Shown here one piece after another: positions 1 to 6,457 of a DNA stretch of 64,000 bases. The stretch is from contig NZ_NQOU01000002.1 in the NCBI RefSeq assembly GCF_003576595.1, positions 496,001-560,000 on the forward strand, read 5' to 3'. The translations under genes were made by a program, and so were the position numbers. This DNA comes from Neopusillimonas maritima (GTDB taxonomy: Bacteria > Pseudomonadota > Gammaproteobacteria > Burkholderiales > Burkholderiaceae_B). Below the pieces are notes generated by a model, which was not told the DNA's origin, searched no databases, and worked only from the letters and a program-made list of their open reading frames with translations. Numbering within the stretch: position 1 is the first letter of the stretch; each line of letters begins with the position of its first letter.

Positions 1-315
1 TGCCGCGCCGAGGGCCATGCCGAGGAGCACGCCCAATGGCTGGCCAAACACCGCATGCACACCGGCGGCCGGTCGTCGAACTTAATTGTCTTGCCCCGGC
101 TCTCGCCCTATACCTTGGGGGCGCTGCTGGCGCTATATGAGCATAAGGTGTTCACCCAAGCGGTAATCTGGGGCATTAACCCGTTCGACCAATGGGGCGT
201 GGAATACGGCAAGGTGCTGGCCAAGGGCATCACGCAGGAACTGAAGGGGCAAGCGCCCTTGAACGGCGGGCACGACGCGTCGACACGGTATTGGGTGGAG
301 GTGTTTCGGGGGTGA
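1..315 (+). CDS. pgi: Glucose-6-phosphate isomerase, C-terminal part
   Basis: The gene is cut by the window edge; the open frame runs from base 1 to a TGA at 313-315. The visible ~104 residues carry the conserved PGI tail, with the segments [13 protein letters not shown] and [12 protein letters not shown] (the latter contains the family Lys near the active site). The enzyme interconverts glucose-6-phosphate and fructose-6-phosphate in the cytosol. The following 90 bases hold a short GGTA/TACC dyad with a T run, possibly a weak terminator, and then the promoter region of the toxin-antitoxin island. Identification is firm from the C-terminal signature; the catalytic N-terminal part lies outside the window. 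Confidence 0.95.
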   Translation, partial: CRAEGHAEEHAQWLAKHRMHTGGRSSNLIVLPRLSPYTLGALLALYEHKVFTQAVIWGINPFDQWGVEYGKVLAKGITQELKGQAPLNGGHDASTRYWVEVFRG

Positions 316-348
316 AAGGGTAGGCCGGGGAACGGTATTTTTTACCTT

Positions 349-387
349 CATAGATTACGTTTTATGCGATACAATGCGTAATCTATG
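349..387. promoter_or_regulatory. Putative operator/promoter of the first hipBA operon
   Basis: An 11-bp perfect inverted repeat, CATAGATTACG at 349-359 and CGTAATCTATG at 377-387, flanks a 17-base centre. The centre contains TACAAT (370-375), a good -10 hexamer. The dyad lies 23 bases before hipB, so a HipB dimer bound here would cover the promoter. Assignment as HipB operator is inference from position and symmetry. Confidence 0.6.
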
Positions 388-409
388 ACAGTTATTATTA
401 TGGTTCTTG

Positions 410-730
410 ATGCCCAAGAAACTTCAGATATCACCTGTTCTTCATCCCAACGTCCTGGCCAGACTTAAGGTCTGGGGGCGCTGCATACGACTCCAGCGAG
501 TGCAGCAAAAAATCAAAGCCGCCGACTTTTGCCCAAGGATTGAGGTGTCCGAGAGCACTTTACGGCGGATCGAGGCCGGTGATCCATCTGTAAACGTAGG
601 AAGCTACCTTACTGCGCTAAATGCGCTTGGCTTAATGGATTTGGTTACTCCTATGCCAAAGCCTCAATGGTTCGAGGGCAACGTGAACGCTCGCGTTTAT
701 GCGCCCAAAGAAGATAATGATTACTTCTAG
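410..730 (+). CDS. HipB-like XRE-family antitoxin
   Basis: This is a 106-residue protein with a Cro/XRE helix-turn-helix (about residues 20-75; 'VSESTLRRIEAGDPSVNVGSY' region). It is the usual HipB partner of a HipA kinase: it binds its own operator and neutralises the toxin. The ATG at 410 is preferred over the TTG at 407, although no strong Shine-Dalgarno is visible. The 3' end overlaps the hipA start by 14 bases, which supports translational coupling. A long tail after the HTH (about residues 80-106) may contact HipA. The family is clear; specificity for the downstream kinase is inferred from the overlap. Confidence 0.8.
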   Translation: MPKKLQISPVLHPNVLARLKVWGRCIRLQRVQQKIKAADFCPRIEVSESTLRRIEAGDPSVNVGSYLTALNALGLMDLVTPMPKPQWFEGNVNARVYAPKEDNDYF

Positions 731-1973
731 CCCCCTTTATGTATACCTGCAGCGTCCCGACACTGGGCAATGGGTAACGGTCGGCCGCTATAGCCTAGAC
801 GCTTCGGGCCAGTTGGGCCGCTTTCTCTACGCACCCAGCTATCTGGAGGCAGGCTTCGGCTGGAGCATCGATCCCGTTAACCTGCCCTTAATCGCAGGAA
901 ATCCAATTAATGCTACGCGCTATGGTGGTTTACATGACGTGTTACGCGATGCCTGTCCGGATTCCTGGGGGCGCTTACTGATTCAACGTGAACATGGTTT
1001 GGGCGATACTGCGCATTCGAGCGCCTATCTTTTGCTTGCAAGCAATGCGGATAGATGGGGAGCGCTGGCCATTGGCAAATCACCCAAGCCCTCGATTGCA
1101 AAGCTGTCCACGCCTAAGCTTGCACAACTGCCCGAGCTTTCAGAGGAATTGCTCGCCATGTATGAACGACGGCCCGCTGTAAACCCGCAATTGCGCCGGC
1201 GCCTCATGGCGACGCCCAGTATGGGTGGGGCCAGGCCCAAAGTAACTGTTCAAGATGGCAACGCGTATTGGCTGGTCAAACCTGTTTTGCCTTCAGACAC
1301 GGTAGATATTCCGTTACTTGAACATGTGGTGCAGCGCTGGGGGAAAGCTGCAGGATTGAACTTTGCCCATACAGAGCACGAATCTGCGGGGTCTGGATCA
1401 GGGCTTAGTGTTGTTCGCTCGTTGCGATTTGACCGCAGCGGCGATCAACGCATTATGGCGGTAAGCGGTGCTTCACTTTTGCAAACAGAATACCCCGGAG
1501 CGGCCGGCAGTGCGTCCTGGAGTTATCCCGTGCTGGCTACCGTACTACGCCAGATCGGCGCTCCCCTTGAGGATTCAATCGAGCTCTTTAGTCGGATGGT
1601 TTTTAACGCGGTGATCGGAAATGATGATGATCATCCGCGTAATCACGCGATTCACTACAGCCATGAACAGCGTCGCTGGCGCCTTACGCCGGCGTTCGAT
1701 GTTGTCCCCAATCCGGATTTCACTCCTTCCCATCTTGCATTACAGGTCTGTTTTGGTGATCGATCCATCAGTACCCAGAACATCCTCCGTGACGCTCAGT
1801 CTTTTGGGTTCGAATCTCAAGATCATGCTAAACAACATCTGGAAACGCTGCTGAACGATATAGAAGCCGGATATGAGGTCGTTGAATCTATGTTTACTGA
1901 AGGTTTACGATCATTGATGGGTGCAAGGCTTAATGAGGGAATTCGAAGGTTGCGAGTCGATTATTCTCCGTAA
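717..1973 (+). CDS. HipA-family Ser/Thr kinase toxin
   Basis: The protein is 418 residues, close to E. coli HipA length. In order it has an N-terminal HipA subdomain (residues ~1-110), a Ser/Gly-rich phosphate loop 'TPSMGGARPK', the catalytic loop IGNDDDHPRN (residues 300-309, where D304 and N309 align with HipA D309/N314) and the metal-binding 'FDVVP' (D328). All kinase residues I can check are present, so it is probably active. HipA-type kinases inactivate aminoacyl-tRNA synthetases or similar targets and cause growth arrest; the target here is unknown. Start 717 (MITSSPLYVYL) is preferred over 699 because homology begins there. Confidence 0.85.
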   Translation: MITSSPLYVYLQRPDTGQWVTVGRYSLDASGQLGRFLYAPSYLEAGFGWSIDPVNLPLIAGNPINATRYGGLHDVLRDACPDSWGRLLIQREHGLGDTAHSSAYLLLASNADRWGALAIGKSPKPSIAKLSTPKLAQLPELSEELLAMYERRPAVNPQLRRRLMATPSMGGARPKVTVQDGNAYWLVKPVLPSDTVDIPLLEHVVQRWGKAAGLNFAHTEHESAGSGSGLSVVRSLRFDRSGDQRIMAVSGASLLQTEYPGAAGSASWSYPVLATVLRQIGAPLEDSIELFSRMVFNAVIGNDDDHPRNHAIHYSHEQRRWRLTPAFDVVPNPDFTPSHLALQVCFGDRSISTQNILRDAQSFGFESQDHAKQHLETLLNDIEAGYEVVESMFTEGLRSLMGARLNEGIRRLRVDYSP

Positions 1974-2135
1974 CGCCGGGCCATTTCCTGAATAATCAAA
2001 TGCAAAATGGCGCGCAGGCAGCGTAATTCGCCGGCCAGGGTGGCGGCCAGTTCAGGGCGGTGCACAAGCAACCCTTGGTTTTCAGCTTGGATATGTTCGT
2101 ACAGCCAATGCGCCTGCTTCAAGCGGTACCGGCTT
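1961..2135 (-). other. Unidentified coding-like remnant after the short hipA
   Basis: One minus-strand frame stays open here and ends in TAA at 1961-1963, overlapping the last codons of the convergent hipA. It reads as plausible protein (…LKQAHWLYEHIQAE… to …EMARRYGE), but it has no start codon of its own and lies just past the stop of the short hipA-like gene in another frame. I do not recognise it. It may be the 3' end of a gene whose front was lost when the neighbouring hipA was shortened, or chance. Confidence 0.25.
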
Positions 2136-2136
2136 G

Positions 2137-2454
2137 TTAATTTCCGAAAACCGTTGCACGCCCAGAATAGGCCAGCAGGCCAAAAGCATCGGCCGTGTCA
2201 ATTGTTGCATCTGCCGCCAATAAACTGCGCTGCCCTTCTTCGGGCAACAGGTTGTCGAAATACCATTGAACCGGGCGCTGTGTTGCACCATCCAGCAAAA
2301 GATTAGGTGTTAACGGCAACTGCGGGCTTAAGGCATAACGATTGGGGCTTTCAAGCCAGGCGCAACTATACTGAAACCCCCATAAACCATTGGTTTCGTG
2401 TAGCGTGCCCACTGGCACATCATTAATATAAGCTTGCAGGACACGGTCACTCAT
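2137..2454 (-). CDS. HipS-like protein or truncated HipA (N-terminal subdomain only)
   Basis: The 105-residue product matches only the first HipA subdomain: 'SPQLPLT' and 'WYFDNLLPEEGQRS' are typical, and the frame stops just after the 'AFGLLAYSGR' segment. No kinase domain follows on this strand. Its size and content equal HipS of the three-gene HipBST systems, in which HipS is a separate subunit and HipT is the kinase. The start (ATG, MSDRVLQ) overlaps the upstream hipB by 8 bases. Two readings are possible: a hipBST locus that lost hipT, or a full hipA cut by deletion. The convergent intact hipA next door could be its functional partner. Confidence 0.65.
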   Translation of the reverse strand: MSDRVLQAYINDVPVGTLHETNGLWGFQYSCAWLESPNRYALSPQLPLTPNLLLDGATQRPVQWYFDNLLPEEGQRSLLAADATIDTADAFGLLAYSGRATVFGN

Positions 2455-2734
2455 GGTCTTTACGCGCACCTGACCCATACGCACTAAACCCGCGCTCGCG
2501 TAACCAGGCGCCCACGTCTTCCGGCACATCGGCCTCTAAACGCACCCCCAGCCCCTCAAGCACCTGGAACAATTTGCCCCATTGAACGGTGTCGCTCCCC
2601 CGTTCGACCTTGCCCAGGAAGTTCTCGCTAACGCCGATACTGCCGGCGGCGTCGTCCTGGCGAATGTTCTGGGCTTTGCGCACGGCCCGAACAAGCCTGC
2701 CTAGTTCCGCAGCGTTATCAATGGCGATCTTCAT
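2447..2734 (-). CDS. HipB-like XRE antitoxin
   Basis: A 95-residue protein with an XRE helix-turn-helix over residues ~10-65 ('IRQDDAAGSIGVSENFLGKVERG'-type motif, described not quoted in full) and a short acidic tail. This is the canonical HipB layout. The ATG at 2734 has AAGGA as ribosome binding site, and that AAGGA lies inside the promoter-proximal operator at 2739-2760. It is cotranscribed with the HipS-like gene. It probably represses its own promoter through the three equally built operators upstream. Confidence 0.85.
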   Translation of the reverse strand: MKIAIDNAAELGRLVRAVRKAQNIRQDDAAGSIGVSENFLGKVERGSDTVQWGKLFQVLEGLGVRLEADVPEDVGAWLRERGFSAYGSGARKDHE

Positions 2735-2738
2735 GATT

Positions 2739-2861
2739 AATCCTTACGTTTATAAGGATTTTGATCCAAAAAAGGCTTTAAGGCAAGAAATCCTTTTGAT
2801 TGTGCGGATTTCTTGATGGCGAGCCGTTATTTTTACAAAAATCCTTACGTTTATAAGGATT
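2739..2861. promoter_or_regulatory. Three helically phased hipB operators (ATCC-N12-GGAT)
   Basis: Three palindromes with the same ATCC-N12-GGAT build occur upstream of the minus-strand hipB. Two are identical, AATCCTTA/TAAGGATT arms at 2739-2760 and 2840-2861. The middle one has 10-bp perfect arms, CAAGAAATCC at 2784-2793 and GGATTTCTTG at 2806-2815. The centres are at about 2749.5, 2799.5 and 2850.5, so the steps are 50 and 51 bp, close to five helical turns. The proximal one contains the hipB Shine-Dalgarno. E. coli HipB sites are TATCC-N8-GGATA, so the half-site core agrees but the spacer is longer. Operator function is inferred. Confidence 0.75.
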
Positions 2862-2993
2862 CTGAAGTGCGACTAAAGCAAAAAGCCACCACACAGTCTC
2901 CAGAAAACAAGTAATCGTGCAGAGCGGTGGCGCTAGCTAGCGCACAATTCAGTCAAATGATAAAATTAAAAATGTCATTTGAAAGGAAAAGAC

Positions 2994-3464
2994 ATGAGCG
3001 AGCCCCATATAGATTATGTGCGTAGTGCAAAAAGCAGCTCATCGCATCCGGCACCCGCTTTCTGGAAAATGGCACACCAGTTAAGCAAACTGGGCGAAAC
3101 CGAACGCGTTTATAAAATCAAAGCCGGCTTCCAGGTTAATTGGGCCGAGGCCACAAAAGTGGCGTTTAACCTCACCACACCCGGCATGGTGTCGTTGCTG
3201 AATGTGTCTCCCTCAACGTATGCCCGCCTGCGTAGCGGCAACAAGCAGCTTGATGCCGTCGCGTCGGAACGGCTCGACCGCGTTGTAGGGCTGGCCCTGC
3301 TGGCGGAAAACGTATTCGAAGACAAAACCGCCGCCACGCAGTGGATGTCCACGCCTAACGCAGCGTTAGGGGGCGTTTCACCCATTATGCATTGCGATAC
3401 GGAAATCGGCGCGCGTCAGGTTCGCCGCATACTGAATGCGCTGGAATGGGGCGGCGTGGTGTAA
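2994..3464 (+). CDS. Xre/ParS/MbcA-family antitoxin of a RES toxin
   Basis: The product is 156 residues: an N-terminal XRE-like region and a C-terminal Xre/MbcA/ParS toxin-binding domain (about residues 85-156, with 'SPSTYARLRSGNKQLD' and the terminal 'ALGGVSP' region and 'VRRILNALEWGGVV'). Such proteins neutralise RES-domain NAD+ phosphorylases and repress the operon. ATG 2994 is chosen over TTG 2979 because AAGGA at 2983-2987 sits six bases before it. The stop TAA shares one base with the toxin ATG (TAATG), typical of this operon. Confidence 0.88.
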   Translation: MSEPHIDYVRSAKSSSSHPAPAFWKMAHQLSKLGETERVYKIKAGFQVNWAEATKVAFNLTTPGMVSLLNVSPSTYARLRSGNKQLDAVASERLDRVVGLALLAENVFEDKTAATQWMSTPNAALGGVSPIMHCDTEIGARQVRRILNALEWGGVV

Positions 3465-3925
3465 TGATTGCCTACAGAATTACAAAGGCAAAACGGGCTA
3501 CCGATTTATCGGGCAAGGGGGCGGCCCTTGAGGGGGGGCGATGGAACAATATTGATATACCGGCAATATACATGGGCCTCAGCCCGGCCATTTGTTGCCT
3601 GGAAACCTTTGTGCACACTACGCACTACCCCACGCTACCGCTCATCATTACGCGGTTTGTTTTGCCCGCAAACAAAAACCTGTATTTTCAGCCCAACCCG
3701 AATGAACTGCCTGAAAACTGGGCCGCCCTTCCTGCGGATCAGGCCAGTATGGCCTACGGGTCGGCGTGGCTGAAAGCGAATCGGCAACTTGGGCTTATCG
3801 TCCCTTCCGCCGTCATGCCGCTGGAAAACAATATCGTCATCAACCCCGCCCACCCGGCGGTGGAGCGCATACAAGTCGATCAGCAGTTTAAGTTTATGTA
3901 CGACACAAGAATGTTTTTCGAGTAA
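3464..3925 (+). CDS. RES-domain toxin (NAD+-degrading)
   Basis: The product is 153 residues, the normal length for a single RES domain. It begins MIAYRITK and has 'GGRWN' near residue 26, 'YMGLSPAICCLETF' and 'VPSAVMPLENNIVINPAHP', the blocks that carry the Arg, Glu and Ser after which the family is named. RES toxins break down NAD+ by phosphorolysis. The one-base overlap with the upstream antitoxin fixes the start and supports coupling. Nothing suggests inactivation. Family and partner are well supported; biochemical activity is known from homologues only. Confidence 0.9.
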   Translation: MIAYRITKAKRATDLSGKGAALEGGRWNNIDIPAIYMGLSPAICCLETFVHTTHYPTLPLIITRFVLPANKNLYFQPNPNELPENWAALPADQASMAYGSAWLKANRQLGLIVPSAVMPLENNIVINPAHPAVERIQVDQQFKFMYDTRMFFE

Positions 3926-3980
3926 ATTCGTAAATTACGAACAAAAAACAGTAACAGCGACAATTTTTCGAGTACTTGGA

Positions 3981-5474
3981 ATGCATATCGGCTATGAATA
4001 CCTGATTGACCTGTACGATTTGCGCGTTACGGGCGTACTGCGCCCCTGCCGGGTCGACCGACGGGTCAACGCATCTGTACAAGACAATGCGCAATTACGC
4101 ATTCCACTTAGTATGGCTGTTCGCACCAACAACCCCGTTGATCATCTTGAGTTCGCACTTAAGCATCAGGGCATACAACTGGAAATTATTCAGGCGGCCT
4201 GCAAACAGATTGGGCCGGAGTTAATCCAGGCGGCGTTGGGCGCTCGGCCCAACGGCAAATACCTGCGCCAAATTGGCTTTCTGTACGAGTATTTCAGCGG
4301 TCACGAGATCCAGATACCAGCCATATCGGCCCGCTACGTGAAACTGTTTGATGACAACGCGTATGTTACCGGCCCTTCTCGCCTGAACGGAAAGTATCGA
4401 ATTGATCAGAACGGGCTGGGCGATTTAAGCTTTTGTCCGGTTGTGCGACGCACTGCTGCGCTTGAGTCACTCCTTAAACGCGATCTGTTTGCGGATTTAC
4501 AGGCTTTTATCGAAAAAGTGGGCGGCACCCAAAATCTTGATCGCGCCTTGGGTTGGGCTTATTTGTCTGAAACACGCAGCTCTTTCGACATTGAAGGGGA
4601 AGCCCCTTCCGAAGATAAGGCGCAACGGTTCGTGCAATTGTTACACCAGGCCCATAATGCACAAGACCTTACAGAAGACTACCTGGCCGGAATACAAAGT
4701 GCGCTGGTTAACAACCCTTACGCGCAAGAGCAGTCGTATCGCCGAAATCAGAACTGGCTGCAACGCGGATCCCGGCAGTTGCGCGCGACCGACGTAACTT
4801 ACTTGCCGCCTGCACCTGCCATGCTGGGTACGTTAATGGCCGACCTGCTGCAATTCGCCAACGCGCCCTACCCTGAAAATTCTCGCGAGTCGTTGCTTAA
4901 AAGCCTGCTGGTTTCCTTCCAGTTCGTGTTCAACCACCCGTTTAACGACGGTAACGGCCGAATTTCACGTTTTCTGATTCATCATGGCCTGTGTCGAGCC
5001 CACTTGCTGGAACAAGGCATGATTTTGCCGATATCGGTGGCATTTCACCGGCATGAGGCCGACTATTTAACTGCGCTGGAATCAGTGTCAAAACCCATAC
5101 GGAAACTTTGGCATATTCACAATTTGTCGGTCGACACGATTGATGCACACATGATTGCATCGGGCGACCCGTACCGTTACTGGGACGGCACCTTGATTGC
5201 CGAGTTTGGCCTGCGCATGGCGCATTACGCGCTAGACCATACTTTAATTGATGAGTTCAATTTCCTGGAAAAATTTGACCAGGCGTACAAGATTATTAAC
5301 AACGAGTTTGATGTGCCCGGCAAGGATTTAAACAACCTGATTCGGATGGCAATCAGCGAAAATGGCACGCTTTCAAAACGTCGACGCAAACAATACGCTT
5401 TGGTTGTTGATACTGCGGTAATGGACGCCATTGAAGACGTGGTTAGGGATATTTTCTTTAGCGAAACACGTTAA
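3981..5474 (+). CDS. Fic-domain protein with internal inhibitory motif
   Basis: The protein is about 497 residues. The Fic core carries the complete active-site motif HPFNDGNGR (H319 onward), so it should transfer AMP or another nucleotide moiety to a target protein. An inhibitory-helix signature S-x-x-x-E-G is present at S201-E205-G206, N-terminal to the core, which makes this a class II, self-inhibited Fic protein. A further ~130 residues follow the core. The start is uncertain: ATG 3981 has only GGA directly before it, and the frame is open upstream with no better start. It lies 55 bases after the RES toxin on the same strand and may be cotranscribed. Confidence 0.87.
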   Translation: MHIGYEYLIDLYDLRVTGVLRPCRVDRRVNASVQDNAQLRIPLSMAVRTNNPVDHLEFALKHQGIQLEIIQAACKQIGPELIQAALGARPNGKYLRQIGFLYEYFSGHEIQIPAISARYVKLFDDNAYVTGPSRLNGKYRIDQNGLGDLSFCPVVRRTAALESLLKRDLFADLQAFIEKVGGTQNLDRALGWAYLSETRSSFDIEGEAPSEDKAQRFVQLLHQAHNAQDLTEDYLAGIQSALVNNPYAQEQSYRRNQNWLQRGSRQLRATDVTYLPPAPAMLGTLMADLLQFANAPYPENSRESLLKSLLVSFQFVFNHPFNDGNGRISRFLIHHGLCRAHLLEQGMILPISVAFHRHEADYLTALESVSKPIRKLWHIHNLSVDTIDAHMIASGDPYRYWDGTLIAEFGLRMAHYALDHTLIDEFNFLEKFDQAYKIINNEFDVPGKDLNNLIRMAISENGTLSKRRRKQYALVVDTAVMDAIEDVVRDIFFSETR

Positions 5475-5511
5475 GCATTGAGTGGTCAGCCAATCCACTT
5501 ATCAATTGACC

Positions 5512-6012
5512 TTAAACATTACCGGCAAACCTTTGCAGGCGTCGCATTTCATCACGTGCCTCGGCAAGTAACTGATCCCAGTTATCGGGCGGGCGGCCGC
5601 TTTCCAACATCTTGCGAAACACCCTGTATGCGTCATCGCCGCTTTCGTAGGCACGCTTGGTGTTTTCATCGTTTACCCAAACGAACACAAGCACTTTGCC
5701 CGCTGCATGATAGCGAAAGAACAAACGATACTGCTGAAAAAATTTGGCTCGAAACCAATGCTTATGGTCATCGCCAAGTGTATTACCCTGGCGATATTCA
5801 GGGCGCGTTGGATCCTGCGGAATAATATCGAATGCCAGTCGCGTGATTGCAGCAAGCCGCTTTGTGGCATTTTTTTCTATAAACGCAACAGGATCTTTCT
5901 GCCTCAAGGTTTCAACCTGCTGCGCCAGTGCCTCAACTTGTGCAAGAAACAAAGGGTGCGCAAAAACCGTCCAGCCATGAATGACCAAAGGCACTGCCTG
6001 TTTGTCGGTCAT
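5512..6012 (-). CDS. yhaV: YhaV-family ribonuclease toxin
   Basis: The 166-residue product matches E. coli YhaV along its length, with the blocks 'GWTVFAHPLF', 'VEALAQQVETLRQKDP', 'YRLFFRYHAAGKV', 'WVNDENTKRAYESGDDAYRVFRKML' and 'GRPPDNWDQLL'. YhaV is a type II toxin, a ribosome-dependent RNase of the RelE group, neutralised by PrlF. The start overlaps the prlF stop by four bases (ATGA), the same order (antitoxin first) as in E. coli. The gene converges on the Fic gene with a 37-base gap and no obvious terminator. Confidence 0.92.
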   Translation of the reverse strand: MTDKQAVPLVIHGWTVFAHPLFLAQVEALAQQVETLRQKDPVAFIEKNATKRLAAITRLAFDIIPQDPTRPEYRQGNTLGDDHKHWFRAKFFQQYRLFFRYHAAGKVLVFVWVNDENTKRAYESGDDAYRVFRKMLESGRPPDNWDQLLAEARDEMRRLQRFAGNV

Positions 6013-6338
6013 TCATCGTCATCCGTCAGGGCGCAGTTAAGGTCTAGCTCAACACCCTCGGTTAACGTTTGCAGCTTTTGAACAAAGCTTGCATCCATCG
6101 CTTTCAGCCTTTCCGGGTGGTTGGCAATGTCAGCGGCCAGAAAGGTTAAGAAAGCGCCAAGCGCCGGGTCGCTATCACTGGATGTTGTATGACGTGTAAG
6201 CACCACTTCACCGTTTGAGCGAATGGTGTAATGAATTTTGTCTCCCTTGCCAAGCTTAAGCGCACGGCGCACTGTTTGCGGAACGGTGGTTTGATAACGT
6301 TCAGTAAGCGTGGAGTCGACTTCAAGAGTTGCAGACAT
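6009..6338 (-). CDS. prlF: PrlF (SohA) antitoxin, AbrB-type DNA-binding protein
   Basis: The 109-residue product has an N-terminal swapped-hairpin AbrB domain ('LTERYQTTVPQTVRRALKL', then 'GDKIHYTIRSNGEVVLTR') followed by an acidic C-terminal part (about 60-109) that likely wraps the toxin. It is the antitoxin of YhaV and the autorepressor of the operon. The start is ATG 6338. The tandem AATGCA-NN-TGCATT dyads 38-83 bases upstream are the likely binding sites. Confidence 0.92.
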   Translation of the reverse strand: MSATLEVDSTLTERYQTTVPQTVRRALKLGKGDKIHYTIRSNGEVVLTRHTTSSDSDPALGAFLTFLAADIANHPERLKAMDASFVQKLQTLTEGVELDLNCALTDDDE

Positions 6339-6375
6339 GGTGTGCTCACGATGAAAGATGAATATGCTTCATAAT

Positions 6376-6421
6376 AATGCATTTGCATTTATTTGGCAAT
6401 GCAAATGCATTGCCAAATAAA
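6376..6421. promoter_or_regulatory. Tandem palindromes, likely PrlF operator
   Basis: Two copies of AATGCA-NN-TGCATT are centred 22 bases apart (6376-6389 and 6398-6411). The second sits in a 16-bp perfect dyad, TTTATTTGGCAATGCA at 6388-6403 and its complement at 6406-6421 with two central bases. They lie upstream of prlF on the minus strand. The larger dyad could also act as a hairpin at the end of the neighbouring acyl-CoA ligase region, but that gene runs away from it on the opposite side of its stop with only 36 bases between. I favour an operator role. Confidence 0.65.
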
Positions 6422-6457
6422 AACAAAAACACCTCATCGAGGAACGCGCTAAGCCTT

